This document shows, piece after piece, positions 34,759-43,033 of a stretch of 64,000 bases of DNA. The translations under genes were made by a program, and so were the position numbers. The stretch is taken from NCBI RefSeq assembly GCF_000981805.1, contig NZ_CP011132.1, positions 4,092,001-4,156,000 on the forward strand. The letters run 5' to 3'. The notes beneath the pieces were generated by a model. It made no database searches, was not told where the DNA came from, and saw only the letters and a list, made by a program, of their open reading frames with translations. Every line of letters starts with the position of its first letter. Within the stretch, counting starts at the first letter, position 1. The stretch comes from Citrobacter amalonaticus Y19 (lineage in GTDB: Bacteria > Pseudomonadota > Gammaproteobacteria > Enterobacterales > Enterobacteriaceae).

Positions 34759-35982
34759 ATGATGAAAAAAATAAACCTGATCACCCTCTTTATAATAACG
34801 GTGCCATTACTGGTTTCCAGTAAACTGTATGCCGGTGTGAATCCGGATGGCAGCATTACATTCACAGGCGGACAAATACAATTCGCATCGGCTTTTAACT
34901 GGGGGCAATCTGTACCGGACCCAACGGCATCAATTGGTTTTACCACAACCCCCAATGTTTTCGCCATAGGAAATTCAGCAGCAACAACAACCATTGCTTA
35001 TATCAACAATGCACAGGCAACAAACGTTGCAAATCATTTTTTAACGCAGATTACTCCCCTCTGTGGAGGAGGCGCCACGGCGTCCGGCAGTCAGACAACC
35101 GTCACGGTTGATTTAACCCGGTGTTATGTACAACCTACCAGTAATATTTTATATGTTTATCGGGTGACAACTCCGGGAGGATGGGCAAATTGCAAGAGCA
35201 CAGCTATAGCAGGAAGCGTCATCCGTATGGTCACTCCATCGTCCGGAAATAGTGTCTATACTTATATTATAAGTGCGACGGGCAATGACAGGACATATGA
35301 TAGCGACGGCGCGCTGACATCATCGACAATCGCAAGTGCCACCATTACCAGAGGTACCAGTTCGACACTCACAACCTATCGCAGTTTTTCAGCCTATGAA
35401 ACCATTATCAATGTGACTGAAACGCCATTGGTGGAATTCATGAGCAGTCGTGGTTCGGACCATATGTTTTCATGTGCGGGTGAACGCTATTATGTTTTAC
35501 CTGTAAGTGTCAGTGTCACCAGTGGCTATATTCGATTTGCCTCCGGACTTCAGACCGAGCATATGCGAGTGATCAGCAGCACTCTTGCGGGCTATACCCC
35601 TCAGCAGGTGAATAATCCTTATATTGCCCCCGCCCTGGATGTATTCCCCTCTGTGAATATCACCGTCGGGAATATTGCTGGCTATACCTACCCCTCATGG
35701 CACGAATATCCCTTTCAAATCAGGGCAATCGCCGATGTCACCTATAACATGGGAGCGTCAACGAGTTTTCCAGCGCTGGTTGCCTGGAATTGTCCCACCC
35801 CAACCGGCAGCGTCAGTTTCGAAATTCGGAATGTTTCTGGCGTTAACCTGTGTGGCGCCCCGGCGACAACACACGCGGCGGTAACCACCCCATTTGATGC
35901 CCGCTTCGCATGGCGCCCCTCATCACCCGCGGCGACAGGGGCGTGGACGGCAAGAGCAACGGTAACTTACACGCTACCCTGA
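34759..35982 (+). CDS. Fimbrial tip adhesin (putative)
   Basis: A 407-residue exported protein with signal peptide (INLITLFIITVPLLVSS, cleavage near LYAG). It is twice pilin length, as in two-domain tip adhesins: an N-terminal receptor-binding domain rich in Thr/Ser/Asn with several cysteines (TPLCGG, LTRCYV, WANCKS, MFSCAG), and a C-terminal pilin-like domain (WNCPTPTGSV ... GVNLCGAP, ending ARATVTYTLP). It is last in the operon, the usual adhesin place. I do not recognise the binding domain, so the receptor is unknown. ATG 34762 is an equal start choice. Confidence 0.78.
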   Translation: MMKKINLITLFIITVPLLVSSKLYAGVNPDGSITFTGGQIQFASAFNWGQSVPDPTASIGFTTTPNVFAIGNSAATTTIAYINNAQATNVANHFLTQITPLCGGGATASGSQTTVTVDLTRCYVQPTSNILYVYRVTTPGGWANCKSTAIAGSVIRMVTPSSGNSVYTYIISATGNDRTYDSDGALTSSTIASATITRGTSSTLTTYRSFSAYETIINVTETPLVEFMSSRGSDHMFSCAGERYYVLPVSVSVTSGYIRFASGLQTEHMRVISSTLAGYTPQQVNNPYIAPALDVFPSVNITVGNIAGYTYPSWHEYPFQIRAIADVTYNMGASTSFPALVAWNCPTPTGSVSFEIRNVSGVNLCGAPATTHAAVTTPFDARFAWRPSSPAATGAWTARATVTYTLP

Positions 35983-36000
35983 AAGCCCCTTGCGCCAATG

Positions 36001-36038
36001 CCGGTCCGGACAGGCCATCAGTTTCTGTCCGGTACCGG
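36001..36038 (+). terminator. Hairpin after the fimbrial operon
   Basis: CCGGT-CCGGACAG, 11-base loop, CTGTCCGG-T-ACCGG: 13 pairs with one bulge, 18 bases after the adhesin stop. There is no T-run, so termination would be weak or Rho-assisted. Confidence 0.5.
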
Positions 36039-36278
36039 GAGATTATTCACAAACTGTTTCATTCGAATGTTCCGAAAACAGGACTTCGCCAGCACACGCT
36101 TAATAAAACTTTTCATCTGTTATCAATGAATTGTGAAGCGCCCTCACTTCACGTTGGTTACATAAACGTGATCTACCGCACGCTTTGCACCCCACGTACC
36201 GAAGCGAATGTCTACGCTTAAAAGACAGCCGGGCAACACCCGTATCCTTTACGACGCAATCCGGAGGCCTTTCTCATT

Positions 36279-37928
36279 ATGATCAACCAGAAACTGCAAC
36301 ACGCCCCGTCAGAGAAATTCACGATCGACGTCGATCTTTTCTACGAAACGGATCCGTGCGAGTTAAAGCTGGATGAGATGATCGAGGCAGAACCCGAACC
36401 AGAGATGATTGAGGGGCTTCCCGCCTCTGACGCCCTGACGCCGGCCGACCGTTATCTCGAACTGTTCGAGCACGTTCAGTGCTCAAAAATTTTTGCCGAC
36501 AGCAAAACCTTTCCTGACTGCGCGCCGAAAATGGATCCGCTCGATATCTTGATCCGCTACCGTAAAGTCCGCCGTCACCGGGACTTCGACCTGCGTCGCT
36601 TTGTCGAAAATCATTTCTGGCTGCCGGAAGAGTACGGCACCGAATATGTCTCTAACCCCGAAAATTCCCTGAAAGAGCATATCGACCAGCTGTGGCCGGT
36701 GCTAACCCGCGAACCACAGGATCACATTCCGTGGTCATCGCTGCTGGCACTGCCACAGTCCTATATCGTACCGGGCGGTCGATTCAGCGAAACCTACTAC
36801 TGGGACTCCTATTTCACCATGCTGGGCCTGGCGGAAAGCGGTCGGGAAGACCTGCTGAAATGTATGGCAGATAACTTCGCGTGGATGATTGAAAACTACG
36901 GCCACATTCCGAACGGCAATCGCACCTATTATCTCAGCCGTTCGCAGCCGCCGGTGTTTGCGTTGATGGTCGAACTGTTCGAGGAGGACGGCGTACGCGG
37001 CGCACGGCGCTACCTCGACCATCTGAAGATGGAGTATGCCTTCTGGATGGATGGCGCAGAGTCGCTGGTGCTCAACCAGGCCTATCGCCATGTCGTCAGG
37101 ATGCCGGACGGCTCCCTGCTCAACCGCTACTGGGATGACCGCGACACGCCGCGCGATGAGTCATGGCTGGAGGATGTGGAAACCGCCAAACACTCAGGAC
37201 GGCCACCGAATGAGGTGTATCGCGATCTGCGTGCGGGCGCGGCATCCGGCTGGGATTACTCCTCCCGCTGGCTGCGCGATGCCGGGCGACTGGCAAGCAT
37301 TCGCACCACGCAGTTCATCCCTATCGATCTCAACGCGTTCCTGTTCAAACTGGAGAGCGCCATCGCCAATATCTCGGCGCTGAAAGGTGAGCGCGACGTT
37401 GAGGCACAGTTCCGCCAGAAGGCGAGCAACCGGCGGGTGGCCATCAATCGCTATTTGTGGGATGAGGAAAATGGCTGCTATCGCGACTATGACTGGCGGC
37501 GTGAGCAAATGGCGCTGTTTTCTGCCGCCAGCATCGTGCCGCTCTACGTCGGGATGGCGACGCATGAACAGGCCGATCGGCTGGGGGACACCGTGCGTAA
37601 CCGCCTGTTAACTCCGGGCGGCATTATGGCTTCTGAATACGAAACGGGCGAACAGTGGGATAAACCCAACGGCTGGGCACCGCTACAGTGGATGGCGATC
37701 CAGGGCTTTAAGATGTACGGCGATGATGCGTTGGGAGATGAAATCGCCCATAGCTGGCTGCAGACGGTGAACCATTTTTATCAGCAGCACCATAAGCTCA
37801 TTGAGAAATACCACATCGCCAGCGGCACCCCGCGTGAAGGCGGCGGCGGCGAGTATCCGTTGCAGGATGGCTTTGGCTGGACCAACGGCGTCGCACGCCG
37901 CTTAATCGGGCTGTATGGCGAGCCGTAA
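36279..37928 (+). CDS. treF: Cytoplasmic trehalase
   Basis: A 549-residue GH37 trehalase that splits trehalose into two glucose molecules in the cytoplasm. Both family signatures are present: PGGRFSETYYWDSY (near residue 165) and QWDKPNGWAP (near residue 465), plus GGGGEYPLQDGFGWTNGV near the end. No signal peptide, which separates it from TreA; the acidic N-terminal extension (EAEPEPEMIEGLP) is typical of TreF. GGAGG precedes ATG 36279. It ends three bases before the stop of the convergent membrane protein gene. Confidence 0.96.
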   Translation: MINQKLQHAPSEKFTIDVDLFYETDPCELKLDEMIEAEPEPEMIEGLPASDALTPADRYLELFEHVQCSKIFADSKTFPDCAPKMDPLDILIRYRKVRRHRDFDLRRFVENHFWLPEEYGTEYVSNPENSLKEHIDQLWPVLTREPQDHIPWSSLLALPQSYIVPGGRFSETYYWDSYFTMLGLAESGREDLLKCMADNFAWMIENYGHIPNGNRTYYLSRSQPPVFALMVELFEEDGVRGARRYLDHLKMEYAFWMDGAESLVLNQAYRHVVRMPDGSLLNRYWDDRDTPRDESWLEDVETAKHSGRPPNEVYRDLRAGAASGWDYSSRWLRDAGRLASIRTTQFIPIDLNAFLFKLESAIANISALKGERDVEAQFRQKASNRRVAINRYLWDEENGCYRDYDWRREQMALFSAASIVPLYVGMATHEQADRLGDTVRNRLLTPGGIMASEYETGEQWDKPNGWAPLQWMAIQGFKMYGDDALGDEIAHSWLQTVNHFYQQHHKLIEKYHIASGTPREGGGGEYPLQDGFGWTNGVARRLIGLYGEP

Positions 37929-37931
37929 TGG

Positions 37932-39512
37932 CTAACGGATCACCTCATAAACGGCGCTCTGGATTTTCAGCCATTTCTTGTTATCCGCGCTGGGATCGGC
38001 GCGATAGCGTCGTTCTGCCTGCTCGGCATCATGCTGCTGTCGCGATACCACCGCAGGCACAGTGCAAAAACGCCGCAAATAGGCTTTGTGTTGACTCGTC
38101 ATCGGCGCACCGCCAGACATCGCGTGCCCCAGCGTGTTGATAAACCGGCGACAGGGTTTGCTTTCATCCATTTGTGAGGGATAACGCAACAGCAACTCGA
38201 GGACATCCGTATTGTTGCGGGCAAACGCCGCTTCGGTCCACGAGACCTGCCAGTTCATGCCGCCCTGCAAAAAGAGCGCAGTGACCCGACTGTCATTCCT
38301 GTCTATCGCCGCGCGCATGTTGAACACATCCCAGGTGATGCCCATCTGCGTCACCATTTCGCGTGCCGAAGGCACTTCACGCCGGGGCTCTGACTGCGTG
38401 ATCCTGATGTTTGGCGCAGGCGCGGACGGCTGCGAACTCACTAACCACGCGCCGCCGCCCAGAATGGCAATCACCATGATCCCCACCGCTCCCCAGAGCA
38501 CGCCGGTGATCAACTGCTCGCGTTCTTCAGCCGTACGCAGTGAACGCTTACGCGGGGGTTCAACCGATTCACCAATTTCCTCTGTGTCGCCCCCTGCCTG
38601 ACGGTCCTTTTTCCGCGCCTCCTCCCAAAACTGCGCCAGTTGCCCCTCTTCGACAATCATCAACGTTGCCGGGTTAATGCGGGCGCGTCCCTGCTCATAG
38701 GCTCGCTGGACGGGACGGACAATATGCTGAAACTGGCAGGAGAGTAGCGTCAACTGTGCCGATGACAGCGGCTCTCCGGCCAGCACCGTGTTACGAGCCT
38801 GCCGACAGTCATCGAGGAACACCCGCAACGTCAGACGCGGTTCGACAAACAGGGTCAGCACTGAGGCATCGTTAAAGATTCCGGAATAGTGGCGGGTAAA
38901 AATCTTCTTATCGACAATCATCAGCGCCAGCTCACCAAAACGCATGCCATTCAGCGGATCCTGGCGTTCACCCAGCTTAATCCAGCGTCTGAGCTTATCC
39001 GCGCCAAAGTTGTCTTTAAGGTAATTATTGAGCTGCGTTTTATCCGGCCACATCTGTGAGATCAGCGCGGTCATGGTCAGTTCAATCGCGCGTAACTGCC
39101 GCTCTGCGCGCATTTGCTGACTGTGGTCTGCCTCTTCAATCTCTGTTTTAAAGTTGAGTAACGACTGATGATGGCGCAGTTGCTCCAGCGACCTGACCAC
39201 GCGCAGGGCGGCAATCAGTTGGTTCTCGCTGACCTCCTGCCCGCTGTCATATTGCGGTACGCACTGCTGGAGATGGCGCAGTTGCAGCGTGAACTGGCTC
39301 AGCTGTGCGTCGTTAAGGTGCAAACGCCGAGCGACCTGACTCCAGCCGCCCAGATTCAGTCGGGCCTGATCCAGGTGTTCCAGAAACCAGCGCGGATCTT
39401 TACCGTCGGAGGCATGAACCCCGAGTAGCAGCAAGATCTCCACCGAGGCCTGGCGGATAATCCCCAGACAGTGCTCAAAGGTCGTGCGTGTCGTCAAAAC
39501 GCTAATTGTCAT
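37932..39512 (-). CDS. Membrane protein of unknown function with ankyrin-like C-terminus
   Basis: A 526-residue protein not known to me from K-12. Residues 1-330 are a soluble, mainly helical, basic domain with no signal peptide. A single membrane segment lies at about 334-358 (LITGVLWGAVGIMVIAILGG), preceded by positive residues, so the N-domain should be cytoplasmic and the last 165 residues periplasmic. Residues 396-445 contain two ankyrin-like helix pairs (AAIDRNDSRVTALFLQGG and AAFARNNTDVLELLLRY). I recall a Salmonella family named STY4199, described as HEPN-domain, of similar size and place; this link is from memory and untested. Start ATG 39512 has AGGAAGAG in front. It stands alone, convergent with treF. 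Confidence 0.75.
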   Translation of the reverse strand: MTISVLTTRTTFEHCLGIIRQASVEILLLLGVHASDGKDPRWFLEHLDQARLNLGGWSQVARRLHLNDAQLSQFTLQLRHLQQCVPQYDSGQEVSENQLIAALRVVRSLEQLRHHQSLLNFKTEIEEADHSQQMRAERQLRAIELTMTALISQMWPDKTQLNNYLKDNFGADKLRRWIKLGERQDPLNGMRFGELALMIVDKKIFTRHYSGIFNDASVLTLFVEPRLTLRVFLDDCRQARNTVLAGEPLSSAQLTLLSCQFQHIVRPVQRAYEQGRARINPATLMIVEEGQLAQFWEEARKKDRQAGGDTEEIGESVEPPRKRSLRTAEEREQLITGVLWGAVGIMVIAILGGGAWLVSSQPSAPAPNIRITQSEPRREVPSAREMVTQMGITWDVFNMRAAIDRNDSRVTALFLQGGMNWQVSWTEAAFARNNTDVLELLLRYPSQMDESKPCRRFINTLGHAMSGGAPMTSQHKAYLRRFCTVPAVVSRQQHDAEQAERRYRADPSADNKKWLKIQSAVYEVIR

Positions 39513-39664
39513 TCTCTTCCTTCGCCGAAAGCGCCCCCATGCGGAGGTCATTAATTTTGCTTTAGTTCTTTGTTTTAATTATTAGTTTTTATAGATATAA
39601 CAAGTTCAATAATTATTACAGTGACCGCTACGTGAACATTGAGAAATATCTCAGGAGAGAGCCC

Positions 39665-40219
39665 GTGCCCATACTGAAAACAGCCCGCCTGATCTGTCGC
39701 CCAATCGCCCCTGCCGACTGGCCTTTTTTTCTCGCACTCCAGCAGGATCCGGACGTGATGCGCCATGTGGCTGACGCGCGAAGCGAAGGCGAGATTCGCG
39801 AAGCGTTCGATTCACGCTTACCGGCATGGCATCCGGGTGACTCGCACTGGCTGTGTCTGATCCTGTGCGATAACGAAACCCACGCCCCCCTCGGGGTGAC
39901 GGGCTACATTCACCGTACAGAAGCGTGTGCCGAGGTCGGATTTCTGTTGGCACCCGGCGCGCAGGGAAAGGGATACGGGACAGAATCGTTACGGGCCGTC
40001 TGTGATTACGCGTTTACCCACGGAGGGCTGCGCCGTCTGACCGCCTGCGTCACTGAAGGTAATCAGGCTTCCCGGCATGTGCTGGAAAAAGTGGGATTTG
40101 TACTGGAAGGCACGCTCAGGGAGAGTTACTGGCTGCAACAGCGCTGGCAGAATGACTGGCTGCTGGGGTTATTAAAACAGGAATATATTACGACCGCAGG
40201 ATCTCCGGTCGTAATATAA
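39665..40219 (+). CDS. GNAT-family N-acetyltransferase (RimJ/RimL type)
   Basis: A 184-residue acetyltransferase. It has the opening LKTARLICRPIAPADWPFF, the beta-4 region EVGFLLAPGAQGKGYGTESL with the acetyl-CoA pyrophosphate loop (QGKGYG), and TEGNQASRHVLEKVGFVLEGTLRES, all as in the RimJ/RimL/SpeG-like class. The substrate cannot be told. GTG 39665 is chosen because AGGAGAG lies directly before it; a GTG at 39632 would add eleven residues. Its last codons form a perfect 13-bp hairpin, and it is convergent with yhjB. Confidence 0.85.
   Translation: MPILKTARLICRPIAPADWPFFLALQQDPDVMRHVADARSEGEIREAFDSRLPAWHPGDSHWLCLILCDNETHAPLGVTGYIHRTEACAEVGFLLAPGAQGKGYGTESLRAVCDYAFTHGGLRRLTACVTEGNQASRHVLEKVGFVLEGTLRESYWLQQRWQNDWLLGLLKQEYITTAGSPVVI
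40184..40218. terminator. 13-bp hairpin overlapping the end of the GNAT gene
   Basis: TATATTACGACCG, 9-base loop, CGGTCGTAATATA; it ends inside the TAA stop. It sits between two convergent genes (yhjB stop at 40230) and may end transcription from both sides, though T-runs are absent. Confidence 0.6.
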
Positions 40220-40229
40220 GTGCAGGTTA

Positions 40230-40829
40230 TTACGACTGAGCCAACAGCATAGCCGCCTGGGTGCGATTTTTAACATCCAGTCGGCGATAGAGTGATTCAA
40301 GATGCGCCTTCACCGTTCCGGTACTGATATTTAACGCGCGGCCAATTTCCTTATTTGACTCACCCGACGCCAGCATCGCTAAAATCTCCCGCTGCCGGGT
40401 ACTTAACGCATTAATATCGCGGCATTCTGTGGACGACGTCGTTAACCATTCGCCGGGTAAAAACATCATTCCCATCGCGACGCTATTGATCGCCAGCACA
40501 AATTTTTCCGCCTCAGAATCGCGTGAAATAATGGCCAGTACGTTATATTGTGCCAGTTCCTGCAACCCTTTTTTACCGCAGTCTGTCGCGATAATTAAGG
40601 TTTTGACGAGCGGGAACTGTTGCACCGTTTTTTGCAGAAGCCAACGGCAAAAATCACCGTCAAGATCGCCGTCCAGCATAAGCAGGGCTTCCGGGTTCTC
40701 TTCCAGTTTGTACCAGAGTTCATCGGCCTGACTGACACCCTGAATACTCACTCCTGGAATTCGCTGTTGTAAACTGATTTTCATTCCATGAATAAATATT
40801 GACTGCCTGTCAAACATGATGATTTGCAT
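40230..40829 (-). CDS. yhjB: LuxR-type regulator YhjB
   Basis: A 199-residue regulator with a receiver-like N-terminal domain (MQIIMFDRQSIFIHGMKIS; ALLMLDGDLDG in the phospho-acceptor area) and a C-terminal LuxR helix-turn-helix (LSTRQREILAMLASGESNKEIGRALNISTGTVKAHLESLYRRL). It matches E. coli YhjB. The receiver pocket is incomplete: the paired acidic residues near the N-terminus are reduced to a single Asp, so normal phosphorylation is doubtful. Start ATG 40829 matches the K-12 N-terminus. Confidence 0.92.
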   Translation of the reverse strand: MQIIMFDRQSIFIHGMKISLQQRIPGVSIQGVSQADELWYKLEENPEALLMLDGDLDGDFCRWLLQKTVQQFPLVKTLIIATDCGKKGLQELAQYNVLAIISRDSEAEKFVLAINSVAMGMMFLPGEWLTTSSTECRDINALSTRQREILAMLASGESNKEIGRALNISTGTVKAHLESLYRRLDVKNRTQAAMLLAQS

Positions 40830-41208
40830 TACTCTCTCCACCGTTTCCGATAACAATATTAAGGAGGGGAAGGGTATTACCCGACGGGTAAAATAAACAT
40901 TCGCCATTTGGCGGAGGGTCATTCTACAGATATCGGGACGGGAGGAAAGTAAAAAAATAAATTTTTACAGCTGAAACATGAGAATTACATCTGGGTATAG
41001 AAAATAGGCGATAAAGTAAGAAATTCCTTATATTTCACCGTCACTTAAATTAATTAAATATTAAATCACGAAGAGAGTAACGAACGCGCAGGAGAAAAGA
41101 AATCGTCCCCTGCACGGAATTATGTAACAGAATTAAAATTCGCATTTCATGCTCATTCAGCGAGTACAACGGTTCGTTGAATGAGCACAACGGCTTACTG
41201 AATTTGGC
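40830..41208. other. Intergenic region upstream of yhjB
   Basis: 379 AT-rich bases between two leftward genes. A small dyad TTACCC-GAC-GGGTAA (40877-40891) lies about 50 bases before yhjB and may be an operator. A repeat/hairpin lies near the end of the SDR gene (41150-41187). No ORF is supported. Confidence 0.55.
41150..41187. repeat. Inverted repeat downstream of the SDR gene
   Basis: TGCTCATTCA, 18-base spacer, TGAATGAGCA (perfect 10-bp arms). The spacer and the following bases also share the direct repeat GAGTACAACGG / GAGCACAACGG. It may fold at the 3' end of the SDR transcript. Confidence 0.5.
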
Positions 41209-41967
41209 TTACAGGAACATCCCGCCCGACACTTCAATACGCTGCGCCGTCATCCAGGCCAGTTCGTCGCTGAGCAACGCGGCAATCGCATCGCCGATAT
41301 CATCGGGAAGACCGGCGCGACCCAGTGCCGTTTGCGACGCCACATACGCATTCAGCTCTTTATTATCCCGCAGGCGTCCACCGCCAAAATCGGTCTCAAT
41401 CGCGCCGGGCGCGATGGCGTTGACCGAGATCCCACGCGCGCCAAGTTCTTTTGCCTGGTAACGCGTTAGCACTTCCATCGCCCCTTTCATGGACGCGTAG
41501 GCAGCGTACCCCGGCAGAGCAAAACGCGCCAGCCCGGTTGAGACATTCAGAATACGTCCGCCCTCGTTGATCAGCGGCAGCAGGTGCTGCGTCAGGAAAA
41601 ACGGGCCTTTAAAATGGATGCGCATCAGTTCGTCAAACATCTCTTCTGACGTCTCGGCAAAGGGCGCGTATAAACCGATCCCGGCATTGTTCACTAAATA
41701 ATCAAACGTCTGTCGATTCCAGTGGGTTTGCAGTTGTGTTTTCACCTCGGCGGCGAAAGCGACAAAGCCAGCCGTATCACCGACATTCAATTGAATTGCC
41801 GCCGCTTTCCTGCCCTTTTGCTCAATTTCAGCGACGACATCCAGCGCCGCCTGTTGCTGGCTGTGGTAAGTAAAGAGAATATCCGTTCCTTTGTCCGCCA
41901 GCTTAAGCGCGGCGTTTTTACCCAGTCCGCGGCTCCCGCCGGTCACCAATGCGATACGTTGCGTCAT
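41209..41967 (-). CDS. Short-chain dehydrogenase/reductase (SDR)
   Basis: A 252-residue classical SDR. It has the cofactor loop LVTGGSRGLGKNAAL, the NNAG motif (YLVNNAGIGLYAPF), the catalytic Tyr-Lys in YAAYASMKGAME, and the C-terminal SGGMF end. Substrate unknown. It is divergent from a LysR regulator with about 120 bases between, a common arrangement for a regulator and its target. Start ATG 41967 with GAGG in front. No counterpart is known to me in K-12 at this place. Confidence 0.88.
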   Translation of the reverse strand: MTQRIALVTGGSRGLGKNAALKLADKGTDILFTYHSQQQAALDVVAEIEQKGRKAAAIQLNVGDTAGFVAFAAEVKTQLQTHWNRQTFDYLVNNAGIGLYAPFAETSEEMFDELMRIHFKGPFFLTQHLLPLINEGGRILNVSTGLARFALPGYAAYASMKGAMEVLTRYQAKELGARGISVNAIAPGAIETDFGGGRLRDNKELNAYVASQTALGRAGLPDDIGDAIAALLSDELAWMTAQRIEVSGGMFL

Positions 41968-42086
41968 AAGAAACCTCATTTCATCTGTTGTGTTGATTGA
42001 GATAAAGCTTATTAGGTGATAGAAAAACAATAAATGTCGCTAATTGCGCATGACTGTTTCATCCGGAACAACAATAGGGTCATAGA

Positions 42087-42986
42087 ATGGATAAAATTCA
42101 TGCAATGCAGTTATTCATTCGTGTCGCAGAACTGGAGAGTTTTTCCCGTGCCGCCGACACCCTGGGACTCCCTAAAGGTAGTGTATCGCGCCAGATTCAG
42201 GCGCTGGAGAACCATCTGGGGACTCAGCTTTTGCACCGCACCACGCGGCGCGTCCAACTCACGCAAGACGGCATGGTCTATTACGAACGGGCGAAAGATC
42301 TGTTGAGCAATCTGGATGAACTGGACGGTCTGTTTCAGCACGATCCCACCAGCATCAGCGGCAAATTACGGGTCGATATGCCGGTTGGCGTCGCACGAAA
42401 TCTGGTGATCCCCCGCCTGCCCGCCTTTTTACAGCAGTATCCGGGAATTGAACTGGAGCTCAGCAGCAGTGACCGGCTGGTGGATTTGATCCGCGAAGGT
42501 TTTGATTGCGTGGTGCGGGTCGGCACGCTGAAGGATTCCGGCCTGATTGCCCGCCCGCTGGGCAAGCTTACGGTGATCAACTGCGCCAGCCCGCAGTACC
42601 TGGCGCGTTTTGGCTATCCGGAAAGCCTTGATGATCTCGCCTCCCACGCGGTGGTGCACTACTCGCTAAACCTGGGGACGCGACCGCCGGGTTTTGAAAT
42701 CGCCACCAGCAGCGGGACGCAGTGGATTAAAACCGGCGGCACGCTGGCGGTAAACAGCACCGAAACCTATCACGCCGCCTGTCTGGCAGGGCTGGGAATT
42801 ATTCAGGTTCCTCGCGTTGGAGTCCGTGAGGCGTTACGCAGCGGTACGCTCGTTGAGGTGCTCCCGCAGTACCGCGCTTCACCGATGCCGGTATCGCTGC
42901 TCTACCCGCACCGGCGTAATCTTTCACGCCGCGTGCACCTGTTTATGGAGTGGCTGACCGGCGTGATGAAGGACTACGTGGACTGA
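42087..42986 (+). CDS. yhjC: LysR-family regulator, YhjC-like
   Basis: A 299-residue LysR regulator with the N-terminal winged helix (MDKIHAMQLFIRVAELESFSRAADTLGLPKGSVSRQIQALE) and a periplasmic-binding-like effector domain (about 90-290). It matches E. coli YhjC (also called RcdB, a regulator of csgD) in many but not all positions; the effector domain is more different than the DNA-binding domain. It sits between yhjB and yhjD as in K-12. The added SDR gene upstream suggests the local target may differ. Confidence 0.85.
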   Translation: MDKIHAMQLFIRVAELESFSRAADTLGLPKGSVSRQIQALENHLGTQLLHRTTRRVQLTQDGMVYYERAKDLLSNLDELDGLFQHDPTSISGKLRVDMPVGVARNLVIPRLPAFLQQYPGIELELSSSDRLVDLIREGFDCVVRVGTLKDSGLIARPLGKLTVINCASPQYLARFGYPESLDDLASHAVVHYSLNLGTRPPGFEIATSSGTQWIKTGGTLAVNSTETYHAACLAGLGIIQVPRVGVREALRSGTLVEVLPQYRASPMPVSLLYPHRRNLSRRVHLFMEWLTGVMKDYVD

Positions 42987-43033
42987 GACGCTATACTGTC
43001 CAGAGAATTAACAAAAGAAGGACGCCTGACCTG

